NCBI RefSeq assembly: GCF_030409905.1 | Contig: NZ_JAUFQT010000001.1 | Location: forward strand, 1,882,001-1,946,000 | DNA from: Echinicola jeungdonensis | GTDB lineage: Bacteria > Bacteroidota > Bacteroidia > Cytophagales > Cyclobacteriaceae | DNA length: 64,000 nt | Direction: 5' to 3' | Shown here: positions 8,923 to 18,598 of the stretch, piece after piece | Layout: every line of letters begins with the position of its first letter | Position numbering within the stretch: the first letter of the stretch is position 1 | Notes under the pieces: model-generated | What the model was told of the DNA's origin: nothing | Databases searched by the model: none | Seen by the model: only the letters and a program-made list of their open reading frames with translations | Made by a program: the position numbers and the translations under genes

Positions 8923-9105
8923 GGTTACTTAGGTTCAGTTAAAACAAATTCCTTGAAAACTTGAAAATTTTAGTTATTCAATTTACAAAAAATGCGATAG
9001 GATTGAACCCAAAAATCAAACAATTATCACCGTATCATGTTGAAATATAGTGTTTTAAATCATTTGTTAACTTTCGGGTGTACGAGAGGGGAACACTTTA
9101 GAAGC

Positions 9106-9137
9106 AAAAAAGCCTGAAGGAATTTTACCTTCAGGCT
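9106..9137 (-). terminator. Rho-independent terminator after the M20 amidohydrolase
   Basis: On the minus strand AGCCTGAAGG, a 7-nt loop and CCTTCAGGCT form a perfect 10-bp stem followed by T6. Confidence 0.9.
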
Positions 9138-9169
9138 GTGAAATATTTTTATTAAATGATAGGGAACGG

Positions 9170-10369
9170 CTATTTCCCTGTTTCATTTTCCAGTTCCTTC
9201 AATGCGATCCAAGCCATTAATCCTGCTCCCACCTCTAAGGCACTTTCGTCAATGTCAAAAGTGGAGGTATGAACGCCTGATGTAATGCCCTTTTCTTCAT
9301 TTCTAATACCCAACCTGTAAAAACACCCTTCCATTTCATGAGTGTAATAGGCAAAGTCCTCAGCTGCCATCCAGATATCCAAGTCCTGGACATTTTCAGG
9401 CCCCAAAAATTCCTGGGCAGCAAGGTAAGCTCTTTCGGTTAATTCCGGGGCATTTTTTAGGTGAGGATAACCTTTACGAACTTCAAAATCTACAGATCCT
9501 CCCATACCTTCAGCAATGCCTTCGGCGATTTTGATCATTTTTTTATGGGCTTTTGCTCTCCAATTCTCATCCAAAGTTCGGAAAGTGCCTTGGATCTTTA
9601 CTTCATCAGGAATCACATTAGTGGCACCCAAAGCTTCCACTCTACCAAAGGAAAGCACAGAGGGTATTTTGGGACTGGCATTTCGGCTGATCACCTGCTG
9701 CAAGGCCACAATCATGTGAGAAGCAATTAAAATGGGATCCACCAGAGTTTCAGGCATGGCTGCATGGCCCCCTTTCCCTTTTACTGTCACATGGATCTCA
9801 TCGGCACTTGCCATATACATACCCTTTCTAAAACCAACTTTTCCCGCATCAATAAGGGGCATAACGTGCTGTCCCAATATTCCTGATGGTTTTGGGTTTT
9901 CCAGGGCTTTTTCCTTGATCATAAGGGAAGCTCCTCCTGGAATTCTTTCTTCACCTGGTTGGAAGATCAATTTGATTGTTCCTTCGAATTGATCTTTTAC
10001 CTCTTGAAGGATTTTAGCTGCCCCTAAAAGGGAAGAGGTATGGACATCATGGCCGCAGGCGTGCATTACCCCTTCATTTTGGGATTTGTAAGGAACCTCA
10101 TTTTGCTCGGTGATAGGCAAAGCGTCCATGTCGGCCCTTAAAGCAAATACTTTTTTGGAGGGGTTTTTTCCTTCAATGAGAGCTACCATTCCGGTATCCG
10201 CCTTTTTTTCTATTTTTTCTATCCCATAGGAGCGGAGTTCCTTTTCCACAAAAGCACTCGTTTTGTACTCTTCAAAAGAAAGCTCCGGATGGCTATGGAT
10301 ATGTCTTCTGTTCTCGATTACCTGCTCAAGCTGCTGCTTGGCCAATTGCTTTATTTTTTCTTTTAACAT
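9170..10369 (-). CDS. M20-family amidohydrolase (N-acyl-amino acid hydrolase type)
   Basis: 399 residues, full length for the family. It is a zinc/cobalt-dependent hydrolase of N-acylated amino acids or related amides. Metal-site motifs are visible: MHACGHDVHTSSLLGAA (about 103-119), FQPGEE (about 136-141), ILGQHVMP (about 164-171) and WMAAEDFAYY near the C-terminus. The dimerisation lid lies between (about 185-300). There is no signal peptide, so it is cytoplasmic. Its upstream neighbour (SPOR lipoprotein) is only 2 bp away, so they are probably co-transcribed with secA. The exact substrate is unknown. Confidence 0.9.
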   Translation of the reverse strand: MLKEKIKQLAKQQLEQVIENRRHIHSHPELSFEEYKTSAFVEKELRSYGIEKIEKKADTGMVALIEGKNPSKKVFALRADMDALPITEQNEVPYKSQNEGVMHACGHDVHTSSLLGAAKILQEVKDQFEGTIKLIFQPGEERIPGGASLMIKEKALENPKPSGILGQHVMPLIDAGKVGFRKGMYMASADEIHVTVKGKGGHAAMPETLVDPILIASHMIVALQQVISRNASPKIPSVLSFGRVEALGATNVIPDEVKIQGTFRTLDENWRAKAHKKMIKIAEGIAEGMGGSVDFEVRKGYPHLKNAPELTERAYLAAQEFLGPENVQDLDIWMAAEDFAYYTHEMEGCFYRLGIRNEEKGITSGVHTSTFDIDESALEVGAGLMAWIALKELENETGK

Positions 10370-10371
10370 GT

Positions 10372-10911
10372 TTAAATTTCTTCTTCCTCTCCTTCTTGAT
10401 CCCCTTTTTGTCTTTCAAATCTTTGTTGAATAATTCTGGCAGATGGAAATTCCTTTTTGATGGAGTGAAAAAGGGCCTGTGCCTCAATACGGTTTAAAAA
10501 CCGTCCCACTTTTACCAAGTAACGGGGTTGTTGATACTCCATTTCCGCTTTGAAATTACTGGAAAGAGAGCTGTATAGCTGGTTTCTGGTATCAAAAGCG
10601 TGTTCCCTGTCCACTCCACTATAAACCAAAATGGTAAAACCATTAAAATAATCTTTGGAGGCATTTTCCTGAGTGAATTTTTCAAGGGCAAACTCAAGGT
10701 CTTTGTCCACAGGAGTTCCACTACCCGCACTGACTGGGACCTCTTCAGGGATTGCCCTGGCTTGAGGAATTTCCGGAAAACTGGGTCTGTAAGAAGAAAG
10801 GTCTTCTGAATAATTGTTGTAAGAAGCTGCTGAGCGGCTCATTTTCCCGGTTCCGGCACAACTGGCCAGGAAAAGCAAAGTCAGAAAGGAAAAGAAAACT
10901 TGCTTGGTCAT
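10372..10911 (-). CDS. Lipoprotein with SPOR-like domain
   Basis: 179 residues. The signal peptide ends LLFLASCAG, with a lipobox Cys at 18. A low-complexity linker (about 20-75) leads to a C-terminal SPOR-like domain of about 75 residues (GFTILVYSGVDREHAFDTRN, YLVKVGRFLNRIEAQAL, PSARIIQQRF) and an acidic tail. SPOR domains bind denuded peptidoglycan glycan strands at division sites. It sits 10 bp downstream of secA and 2 bp upstream of the M20 gene. The link with SecA may be only operonic. Confidence 0.8.
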   Translation of the reverse strand: MTKQVFFSFLTLLFLASCAGTGKMSRSAASYNNYSEDLSSYRPSFPEIPQARAIPEEVPVSAGSGTPVDKDLEFALEKFTQENASKDYFNGFTILVYSGVDREHAFDTRNQLYSSLSSNFKAEMEYQQPRYLVKVGRFLNRIEAQALFHSIKKEFPSARIIQQRFERQKGDQEGEEEEI

Positions 10912-10921
10912 GATGGTCTTT

Positions 10922-13900
10922 TTATTCTTCTATTACAATACACTTGCCTGAAGTGATGTCCTGTTCAACACTTTTGTATTTTACATCCTTTTTGACATTT
11001 CCATTAGCATACTGTACAGAAACGCGGTCGTTCCTTCCATAAACTTTTTCTGATTTCCTTGGAGCAACGGCCTGTTTTTGTGCCCCACGGTTGGCATTGG
11101 CTGCTGCTACTGCTGCTCTGTTAGCACCTGGATTCAGGGAGCTGGTAGCTTCCTCTTTAGAAGCTTGTACTTTTGGTTCCGCCGTCTTTTGGGCCTGGGC
11201 AGCTTTTACCTGCTCAGGATCTTGTTTCGGAAGTTCTGCTTTGGAAATAAAAGAAATGATATCATCATTGAGCTTGCCAATGAATCGCTTAAACATCTCA
11301 AAGGATTCAAATTTGTAGATCAATAGCGGGTCTTTTTGCTCATAAACAGCATTTTGGACAGACTGTTTTAAGTCATCCATATCCCTAAGATGCTCTTTCC
11401 AATTTTGGTCGATGATGGCCAGGGTTACATTTTTCTCGATGGCCCTGATCAAGTCTTTACCTTCATTTTCTATGGTGGATTCCAGATTTACCACCACCCC
11501 AATCTGTTTGATGCTATCTGTAATCGGCACCATGATTTCTTTAACGGTGGCCCCACGTTGATTATGCACATCTTTTAAAATAGGTAAAGCCCGTTCAAGG
11601 ATCCTTTGGTTCTTGACCTGATAATTTTGATAAGCAGCATCAAATAATTCCTGGGTAAGCACTGCTTTGTCTTTTGCTTTAATATCACTGGCCTCAAACT
11701 GGTAATCGATTCCAAGGGTGCTGTAAATATTCATTCGCAAGTTTTCCATGTCCTCAGTGGATTTGGCCATTTCGATGATATCATCACACACATCATACAA
11801 GATGTTCAGGATATCCAGCTCCAGCCTTTCACCCATTAAGGCATTTTTCCTGCGTTTATATACAACCTCCCTTTGGGAGTTCATCACATCATCATATTCC
11901 AACAACCTTTTTCGAACACCAAAATTATTTTCCTCAACCTTTCTTTGTGCACGTTCTATGGACTTGGTTATCATGGAGTGTTGGATAACTTCTCCTTCTT
12001 CCAGCCCCATGCGGTCCATCAATTTGGCAATTCTTTCAGAACCGAATAGACGCATCAGGCTGTCTTCCAGGGAAACAAAGAACTGGGAAGAGCCCACATC
12101 ACCCTGACGGCCTGCACGACCTCTAAGCTGTCTGTCCACCCGTCTGGATTCATGCCTTTCTGTACCAATGATGGCTAGTCCACCTGCCTTTTTGGATTCC
12201 GGTGTAAGCTTGATATCCGTACCCCGTCCCGCCATATTGGTCGCAATGGTCACCGTGGAAGGTTTACCTGCCTCTGCAACAACTTCAGCTTCCCTGGCGT
12301 GCTGTTTGGCATTCAATACCTGGTGTTTGATCTTTTTCAGGGTAAGCATCCTGCTGAGTACTTCCGAAATTTCTACTGAAGTAGTACCTACAAGCACGGG
12401 CCTTCCCTTTTCCGTCAAATCATTGATTTCATCAACTACAGCGTTGAACTTCTCCCTGACAGTTTTATAAACTTTGTCTTCCCTGTCATCCCTTTGGATG
12501 GGTTTGTTGGTCGGGATGACTACAACGTCCAACTTATATATTTCCCAAAACTCACCTGCCTCTGTTTCAGCAGTACCGGTCATACCGGAGAGTTTGTGGT
12601 ACATTCTAAAGTAGTTTTGCAGGGTAATGGTCGCATAGGTCTGGGTGGCATCCTCGACCTTTACATTCTCTTTTGCCTCAATAGCCTGATGAAGTCCATC
12701 AGAATACCTTCTTCCTTCCATCACCCGGCCGGTCTGCTCGTCCACAATCTTCACCTTGCCTTCCACCAAAATATATTCGGTATCTTTTTCGAACATGCAA
12801 TAGGCCTTCAAAAGCTGGTTGACTGTGTGGATCCGCTGGGCTTTTACACCATAATCCTTAATGATTTCCTCTTTCCGGATCAGCTTTTCCTTATCATCCA
12901 AATCTTGATCCTTTTCCATATCGGCAATTTCTGACCCGATATCAGGAAGAATAAAGAAATTGGAATCTTCATTTTTCTTGGTAATAACTTCGATGCCATT
13001 ATCCGTAAGATCTACCGTATTGGATTTTTCTTCTATGGTAAACAACAAAGGTTCATCTGCCTCAGGCATCATCCTTTTGTTATCCTGCAGGTAATAGTTT
13101 TCGGTTTTTTGAAGGATGACCCGGATGCCTGGTTCAGAAAGGTATTTGATCAATGGCTTATATTTGGGCATTCCGCGATAAGCCCTGAAAAGAGCCAAAC
13201 CACCCTCTTTTTGGTTTCCTTCTGCAATGAGCTTTTTAGCTTCAGCTAAGTAACCTTGAATCAATTTTCTTTGCTCATCTACCAAGGTAGACACCCGGGG
13301 CTTCATTTCATAAAATTCATGTTCATCACCCCTTGGTACCGGCCCTGAGATGATCAAAGGCGTTCTGGCATCATCAATCAAAACGGAGTCCACCTCATCT
13401 ATCATGGCAAAATGGTGCTTGCCCTGTACCAGGTCGTCCGCATTTCTGGACATGTTGTCTCTCAGGTAGTCAAAGCCAAATTCATTATTGGTTCCGTAAA
13501 CAATGTCTGAGGAATAGGCCTTTCTCCTGGCCAAGGAATTAGGCTGGTATTTGTCGATACAATCAACACTTAATCCATGGAATTCAAACAAGGGAGCATT
13601 CCATTCACTGTCCCTTTTGGCCAGGTAATCGTTGACCGTTACGATGTGGACCCCTCGACCCGCCAAGGCATTGAGATAGGCAGGCAGGGTGGATACAAGG
13701 GTTTTACCTTCCCCGGTGGCCATTTCGGAAATTTTACCTTTATGAAGGACCATTCCACCGATCAACTGGACATCATAATGTAACATGTCCCAGATGATTT
13801 CAGTCCCTGCTGCCATCCATTTATTGTGCCAAATGGCTTCCTCTCCATTGATTTCCACATTGTCCTTTTTGGCCGCAAGTTCCCGGTCAAAATCCTTGGC

Positions 13901-14305
13901 TTTGACCACCAGTTTTTCGTTTTCCTTAAACCTCCTGGCAGTTTCCTTGACCACGGCAAAGGCTTGTGGCAATATTTTTTCCAATACGCCTTCCAAAGCT
14001 TCATTCCGGTCCTTTTCAACTTTATCTATTTGGGTAAACAAGGCATCCTTTTCATGGACTTTTTCTGCCGATAAAGCCTCTATTTCAGATTTGAGTTTAC
14101 TGATTTGATCATCAATATTTTTGAGATCCTTGTCTATTTCAGCTTTGATCTCCCCTGTTTTATTTCTCAGCTCATCATCAGATAAACTTTGAAGTTGATT
14201 GTAGGCATCATTGATCTGGTCTACTATGGGTAATAGCTCTTTTATATCTCTATCTGACTTCGTTCCGAAGATTTTGGTCAGGCCTTTTGTTATTAAGTCT
14301 AACAT
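10922..14305 (-). CDS. secA: Protein translocase ATPase SecA
   Basis: 1,127 residues. SecA drives preproteins through SecYEG by ATP hydrolysis. Walker A is in EMATGEGKTLVSTLPAYLNA and the DEAD-like box in AMIDEVDSVLIDDARTPL; the RNA-helicase-like motif GRAGRQGDVGSSQFF is in NBD2. It is longer than the E. coli protein (about 900) because of insertions in the N-terminal part and an Ala/Gln-rich linker near 1030-1085, as is usual in Bacteroidota. The C-terminal tail ends in KYKSVEQDITSGKCIVIEE and lacks the Cys/His zinc motif that binds SecB, so SecB-independent targeting is likely. Confidence 0.98.
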   Translation of the reverse strand: MLDLITKGLTKIFGTKSDRDIKELLPIVDQINDAYNQLQSLSDDELRNKTGEIKAEIDKDLKNIDDQISKLKSEIEALSAEKVHEKDALFTQIDKVEKDRNEALEGVLEKILPQAFAVVKETARRFKENEKLVVKAKDFDRELAAKKDNVEINGEEAIWHNKWMAAGTEIIWDMLHYDVQLIGGMVLHKGKISEMATGEGKTLVSTLPAYLNALAGRGVHIVTVNDYLAKRDSEWNAPLFEFHGLSVDCIDKYQPNSLARRKAYSSDIVYGTNNEFGFDYLRDNMSRNADDLVQGKHHFAMIDEVDSVLIDDARTPLIISGPVPRGDEHEFYEMKPRVSTLVDEQRKLIQGYLAEAKKLIAEGNQKEGGLALFRAYRGMPKYKPLIKYLSEPGIRVILQKTENYYLQDNKRMMPEADEPLLFTIEEKSNTVDLTDNGIEVITKKNEDSNFFILPDIGSEIADMEKDQDLDDKEKLIRKEEIIKDYGVKAQRIHTVNQLLKAYCMFEKDTEYILVEGKVKIVDEQTGRVMEGRRYSDGLHQAIEAKENVKVEDATQTYATITLQNYFRMYHKLSGMTGTAETEAGEFWEIYKLDVVVIPTNKPIQRDDREDKVYKTVREKFNAVVDEINDLTEKGRPVLVGTTSVEISEVLSRMLTLKKIKHQVLNAKQHAREAEVVAEAGKPSTVTIATNMAGRGTDIKLTPESKKAGGLAIIGTERHESRRVDRQLRGRAGRQGDVGSSQFFVSLEDSLMRLFGSERIAKLMDRMGLEEGEVIQHSMITKSIERAQRKVEENNFGVRKRLLEYDDVMNSQREVVYKRRKNALMGERLELDILNILYDVCDDIIEMAKSTEDMENLRMNIYSTLGIDYQFEASDIKAKDKAVLTQELFDAAYQNYQVKNQRILERALPILKDVHNQRGATVKEIMVPITDSIKQIGVVVNLESTIENEGKDLIRAIEKNVTLAIIDQNWKEHLRDMDDLKQSVQNAVYEQKDPLLIYKFESFEMFKRFIGKLNDDIISFISKAELPKQDPEQVKAAQAQKTAEPKVQASKEEATSSLNPGANRAAVAAANANRGAQKQAVAPRKSEKVYGRNDRVSVQYANGNVKKDVKYKSVEQDITSGKCIVIEE

Positions 14306-14419
14306 ATATTTTTAATACTTATTGAATAAGGGCTTTAAAATTACTTTCTTTTTATTAGAATCGGTAGTATTTGGACCTGAGTATTACCCCGATCCGTGGA
14401 AATTTCCTTTACTATTGGA

Positions 14420-15193
14420 TTAGATGGAAATGGATCCTTTAAAAACCTGTTCTGCAGGTCCCATCAAGGAGATGTTCTGGAAGCTGCCGTTATCATTGGC
14501 TTTAAACTTTACTGCTAATTTTCCACCAGGGGTTGTGATATTGACAAGGTCTTTTTGGTTTTGTTGACCATAAACCAGGGCACATGCGGTAACCCCTGTT
14601 CCGCAGGAAAGGGTTTCATTTTCCACCCCCCTTTCATAGGTACGTACAAAAATCCCCTCATTTCCATTATTGGAAACAAAATTAACATTGGTGCCATCTG
14701 GTTGGTAGGTCTGGCTGTAACGAATCTCCGCCCCGGTATTGACTACCGGATAGTCATCTACATTTTCCACAAAGCGGACATGATGAGGGGAGCCCGTATT
14801 GACAAAGAAATCCTCTCCAGCTTTTTTAATTTGTTTGACGTTGCTCATGCCCAATTCTACCCAGCCGTCTTTGATGCACGCATCATGGGGACCGTCTATG
14901 GCCAGGAAATGGGTGTTTTCCGTTATAATGCCCAGAAATTTTGAAAAAGAAACAGCACATCGGGCTCCATTGCCACACATGCTTTGGGTGCCGTCCGCAT
15001 TATAATATATCATTTCAAAATCATATCCTTCCTTATACCTGATCAGGATCAAGCCATCGGAGCCGATTCCGAATTTACGATTGCATAACTTTCGGACCAA
15101 TTCCAGGTTTTCAACCTCAAATTTTTCCTCCCGGTCATCAATCATGACAAAATCATTTCCCGTGCCTTGGTACTTATAAAATGATATTTCCAT
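14420..15193 (-). CDS. dapF: Diaminopimelate epimerase
   Basis: 257 residues. It converts LL- to meso-diaminopimelate for peptidoglycan and lysine. The two catalytic cysteines lie in the standard contexts: MCGNGARCAVSF (about residues 72-83, first Cys) and TLSCGTGVTACAL (about 194-206, second Cys). The N-terminus FYKYQGTGNDFVMIDDR is canonical. It is 114 bp upstream of secA on the same strand, probably a separate transcript. Confidence 0.97.
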   Translation of the reverse strand: MEISFYKYQGTGNDFVMIDDREEKFEVENLELVRKLCNRKFGIGSDGLILIRYKEGYDFEMIYYNADGTQSMCGNGARCAVSFSKFLGIITENTHFLAIDGPHDACIKDGWVELGMSNVKQIKKAGEDFFVNTGSPHHVRFVENVDDYPVVNTGAEIRYSQTYQPDGTNVNFVSNNGNEGIFVRTYERGVENETLSCGTGVTACALVYGQQNQKDLVNITTPGGKLAVKFKANDNGSFQNISLMGPAEQVFKGSISI

Positions 15194-15416
15194 TTTGCGA
15201 TCTCTGTATTTTTGGTAAGCCTTTTTCCAAGGTCAAAAACCAATCCACTTTATATTTATTTTACAAACATAATCAACTTGTCATTAATTCGGACGTGTTG
15301 GCCGATTAATGGTTTTATTTTACTGTTGATTTACCTATCTTGCTATGATTGGATTTTAAAATGATCACTTTGCAATTGGATGATAAATTGCTTTAATACA
15401 CAACAAAATTTTATAT

Positions 15417-16190
15417 ATGATGAAAAAAGTTTCATTTAACTCCTCAAGAAGGACTTTTCTTACTCAAAGTACAAAAGCCACATTGGCAGTTGGAATCGGC
15501 AGTAGTGCAGTGGGTTCTGCTTTTTTATCTGCCTGTGGAGGTTCTAAAAAAGGGGAAGAATCAGCAGTCCAATTGAGTACGGGTTTTGATCAAGCGGGTC
15601 TGGCATATGATTATGGTGCTTTGGAACCCCAAATCGATGCTATGACCATGGAAATTCATTATACCAAACATGCTGCTGGTTATGCCAGAAAATTGAAGGC
15701 TGCCTGTGAGGAAGAAGGGATTAGCATGGACCAGCCCTTGGAAGAGGTTTTAATGGATGTGTCAAAATATTCTACCAATGTCCGAAATAATGGGGGAGGG
15801 CATTATAATCATGAACTGTTTTGGAGTACCATGTCTCCGGAAGGAGGAGGAAAGCCTTCGGGTGATTTGGCAACAGCAATCGATGAAAATTTTGGTAGCT
15901 TTAATGCTTTTGTAGAACAATTTGAAGGGGCTGCAAAAGCCCGCTTTGGTTCCGGTTGGGCATGGCTGGTAGTGGATGAAAACCAAAAATTAAAAGTGGG
16001 ATCTACCCCAAATCAGGATAATCCCTTGATGGACATTTCTGAAATCCAAGGGATACCATTGATGGGAATTGATGTTTGGGAACATGCTTATTATTTAAAA
16101 TATCAGAACGAAAGAGGGGAATATGTTTCCAATTGGTGGAATGTGGTGAATTGGAGTGCCGTCGCGGAGCGATATAAACCCCTTGTTTAA
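15417..16190 (+). CDS. Exported Fe/Mn superoxide dismutase with Tat signal and lipobox
   Basis: 257 residues. The N-terminus has a twin-arginine motif (SRRTFLT, residues 10-16), a hydrophobic stretch and LSAC with Cys40, so a Tat-exported, possibly lipid-anchored enzyme. The SOD core follows: ALEPQIDAMTMEIHYTKHAAGY (first metal His and gateway Tyr), NHELFW (second His), FGSGWAWLVVD, and DVWEHAYYLKYQNER (Asp and His ligands). The reaction is superoxide dismutation, here outside the cytoplasm. The usual HHxxHH cluster is altered to HYTKHAA, leaving the ligand His. ATGs at 15417 and 15420 are both possible. A terminator follows. Confidence 0.92.
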   Translation: MMKKVSFNSSRRTFLTQSTKATLAVGIGSSAVGSAFLSACGGSKKGEESAVQLSTGFDQAGLAYDYGALEPQIDAMTMEIHYTKHAAGYARKLKAACEEEGISMDQPLEEVLMDVSKYSTNVRNNGGGHYNHELFWSTMSPEGGGKPSGDLATAIDENFGSFNAFVEQFEGAAKARFGSGWAWLVVDENQKLKVGSTPNQDNPLMDISEIQGIPLMGIDVWEHAYYLKYQNERGEYVSNWWNVVNWSAVAERYKPLV

Positions 16191-16221
16191 AATTCTTATT
16201 ACCCTACAAAATAAATTAGTT

Positions 16222-16248
16222 GGCTTGGTGATAAACCAAGCCTTTTTT
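16222..16248 (+). terminator. Rho-independent terminator after superoxide dismutase
   Basis: GGCTTGG, a 7-nt loop and CCAAGCC, followed by T6. Confidence 0.88.
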
Positions 16249-16463
16249 GTCTTTTACCATTAAATGGAAATTTTTAGTCCGATAACATGAATTTTTTCCT
16301 TTAAATGAATTTTTATTCCCTTCAAAAGGTCCTATGTACCAGTCGGTTGTTGTTTGTTCTTGAAAAGTATTAGTTCGTTTATACTTTATGGCATAACGTT
16401 TGTTTCTTTTACAACTGAAATCTAAACCAACTATTAATTATTGAAACTAAAACAAAAACTGTT

Positions 16464-17231
16464 ATGAAAAAGCAATTGAGAAATTTTGTCAAATGGATGG
16501 TGCCATTAAGTTTTGGCTTAGTATTAGTCGCTTGTTCCAATGAGGATGAGAAGCCTCAAGAAGGAAATAGCAATGTAACTTTAAAATCCACTGCTCAAGG
16601 AGAATCAGGTAGTAGCAGCGAAAATGGAAGAGTTGAAGTTGGTGCCATGAGTGTAAGTTCTTTTCAAGTAGGAACTCAAGATGCTGAAATGAAATATGTG
16701 GCCAAAGCCGAAATTGATGCTGGCATTAGTATTGGCAATGGGACTTTGTTGAGTAACGTAAGTACTGAATTGGGAGCTTCCTCCTCACAGCAAAAGAACC
16801 TTTCCTTGATTGCAGAAGGGGATAGCAAGGTGGAAGTAATCGGAGAAGGGGAAACCCCAAATGGAAATTATACCGAAGTGGTATTTAAACTTTATCAAAA
16901 CACCAATGCAGGCTCCAACAGTGAGATGCAGGACAAGTCCTTGTTGATCATGGGCGAGGCAAACGGCAAGCCTGTGGAGCTTTGGATGGAAGCTGAAAAA
17001 GAATTGAGAGCCACTTCAGAATCTGCTCAAGGTTATGAAGTAGATGGTGATACGGACATGACGATTATTTTCGATATGGAGCAAATGTTTTCAGGAGTGG
17101 ATATGAGTGCTGCAAGCGATTTGGATGCTGATGGTACCATTGAAATCGGACCTGGAGTTGCAGAAAATCAAGCTATCTATAGCCAGGTGGAAAGTAACAT
17201 TTCCTCTTCAGTGAAATTTGTGAAACAGTAA
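16464..17231 (+). CDS. Lipoprotein of unknown function
   Basis: 255 residues. A signal peptide with lipobox LVACS (Cys24) is followed by a Ser/Gly/Glu-rich linker (about 30-60) and a soluble part rich in beta-prone and polar sequence (VGAMSVSSFQVGTQDAEMKY, then GDTDMTIIFDMEQMF, DADGTIEIGPG). I recognise no domain. The DADGTIEIG stretch resembles a short acidic metal loop but is not diagnostic. It has its own terminator and no operon partner. Probably an envelope or outer-membrane lipoprotein. Confidence 0.75.
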   Translation: MKKQLRNFVKWMVPLSFGLVLVACSNEDEKPQEGNSNVTLKSTAQGESGSSSENGRVEVGAMSVSSFQVGTQDAEMKYVAKAEIDAGISIGNGTLLSNVSTELGASSSQQKNLSLIAEGDSKVEVIGEGETPNGNYTEVVFKLYQNTNAGSNSEMQDKSLLIMGEANGKPVELWMEAEKELRATSESAQGYEVDGDTDMTIIFDMEQMFSGVDMSAASDLDADGTIEIGPGVAENQAIYSQVESNISSSVKFVKQ

Positions 17232-17251
17232 TATTGGTTATAATTGATGAG

Positions 17252-17284
17252 AAAAAGCCGGGAATTTTTTTCGGCTTTTTTTGT
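17252..17284 (+). terminator. Rho-independent terminator after the unknown lipoprotein
   Basis: AAAAAGCCG and CGGCTTTTTTT arms around an AT-rich loop. Confidence 0.85.
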
Positions 17285-17336
17285 TTTTGGCTATTAATGA
17301 GTCTTTTTTTGTGGGTTCATAAAAAACCTTTAGTCC

Positions 17337-17804
17337 ATGAAAGATCCCCAAACTTTAAGTGCTGTAGCAGCTTTTCATGAAACTTTTAAACATCCTATAC
17401 TTTCTGAACCCACAATTCCAGATGAAAAAAGGACAAAGCTAAGAGTTGCTTTGATCGCTGAGGAGTTGAAGGAATTTGAAGAAAGTATCAGGGATAGGGA
17501 TATTGTGGAAATTGCTGATGCCCTATGTGATATCCAATATGTATTGGCAGGGGCAGTGTTGGAATTTGGATTAGGAGGTAAGTTCAAAGAACTTTTTGAT
17601 GAGGTCCAAAGGTCAAATATGAGTAAGGCTTGTAAATCTCAAGAAGAAGCTGAGGCAACTGTTGCCCACTATAAAGCAAAAGGAGAGGATTGTTTTTTTG
17701 AAAAAGAAGGAGATTTGTTTTTGGTCTTCAGGAAATCCGATCATAAAACCCTTAAATCCGTCAATTATTCCCCGGCAGATCTAAAAGGGATATTGGAAAA
17801 ATAA
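17337..17804 (+). CDS. MazG/HisE-like NTP pyrophosphohydrolase
   Basis: 155 residues. All-alpha NTP pyrophosphatase features are visible: the LIAEELKEFEES helix (about residues 39-50, E-E-x-x-E metal site) and IVEIADALCDIQYVLAGA (about 56-73, ExxD site), followed by FDEVQRSNMSKA. These residues bind Mg2+ and nucleotide triphosphate. Family members remove non-canonical NTPs or act on phosphoribosyl-ATP. There are no his genes here, so a housecleaning role is more likely. It appears monocistronic. Confidence 0.85.
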   Translation: MKDPQTLSAVAAFHETFKHPILSEPTIPDEKRTKLRVALIAEELKEFEESIRDRDIVEIADALCDIQYVLAGAVLEFGLGGKFKELFDEVQRSNMSKACKSQEEAEATVAHYKAKGEDCFFEKEGDLFLVFRKSDHKTLKSVNYSPADLKGILEK

Positions 17805-17956
17805 CCCCATTTCAATTGATATTAATAACTTTTGTTGGTTTGGGAAAGAAAGGGCTGCCACCACTGAGTGGGACCACGGGACCATTTTTAATTCAGTTTG
17901 AGTTTGATCAAGGGATGAAATAATGTTTTGATTTTGTTTGAATAATTAATATATTC

Positions 17957-17973
17957 ACTTTGAAATACAAAGT
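17957..17973. promoter_or_regulatory. Palindromic operator 1 (ACTTTG-N5-CAAAGT)
   Basis: A perfect 6-bp inverted repeat with a 5-nt AAATA centre, 7 bp before the ATG of the membrane-protein gene. The same ACTTTG-N5-CAAAGT palindrome occurs at 18903-18919 before creD, and the shared sequence continues with ACTTTT. The CACTTTG half resembles a -7 TAnnTTTG box, so a bound repressor would block the promoter. The likely ligand is the HTH_34 regulator at 18595-18885 (inference). Confidence 0.7.
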
Positions 17974-17980
17974 ACTTTTT

Positions 17981-18598
17981 ATGGATCAACAGAAATATAT
18001 AGAAGACCTTCGGGAAATTCGTGAAATAATGAATAGGTCTTCCAGGTTTATTTCCCTAAGTGGTCTTTCCGGCATTTCCGCGGGAATATTTGCCTTAATA
18101 GGAGCTTATGTGGCCTACAAAACAGTTTATGCGCCCCAAGGTGAATTGAATTATAATTCCATTTTATTTTCTTCAGAAAGTATATTAAAATTAATTTTGA
18201 TAGGGGCAATAACCTTAGTGTGTGCTACAGGGGCCGCCATTTTGTTTACAAAAAGAACTGCCGAGAAAAAGCAGCAAAAATTATGGGACCATCAGACCAA
18301 GAGGCTTCTTGTTAATTTGGCCATACCCTTGTTGTCTGGTGGGATTTTTTGTTTAATGTTAATCTTAAATGGTTTCTTGGGGCTTATTGCTCCCTTGACC
18401 TTAATTTTTTATGGTCTCTCTCTTGTGAATGCAAGTAAATATACCCTGAGTGAAGTCAGGAGTTTGGGACTGGCAGAAATTGTTTTGGGATTGCTAAGTG
18501 CCTATTTTATCGGGTTTGGCCTATTGTTTTGGGCAATTGGGTTTGGGGTACTTCATATTATTTATGGAGTAGTGATGCAGTTAAAATACAAGTCGTGA
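17981..18598 (+). CDS. Small multi-pass membrane protein of the HTH_34/CreD unit
   Basis: 205 residues from the ATG at 17981 (MDQQKYIEDLREIREIM). A short cytoplasmic helix is followed by about five hydrophobic segments (for example about 28-46, 67-87, 106-130 and 165-195). The open frame extends 7 codons further upstream, but those codons lie inside the operator, so the later ATG is preferred. Its stop overlaps the start of the regulator gene (GTGA). I recognise no enzymatic motif. The context suggests an envelope-stress or sensing role together with CreD. Confidence 0.8.
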   Translation: MDQQKYIEDLREIREIMNRSSRFISLSGLSGISAGIFALIGAYVAYKTVYAPQGELNYNSILFSSESILKLILIGAITLVCATGAAILFTKRTAEKKQQKLWDHQTKRLLVNLAIPLLSGGIFCLMLILNGFLGLIAPLTLIFYGLSLVNASKYTLSEVRSLGLAEIVLGLLSAYFIGFGLLFWAIGFGVLHIIYGVVMQLKYKS

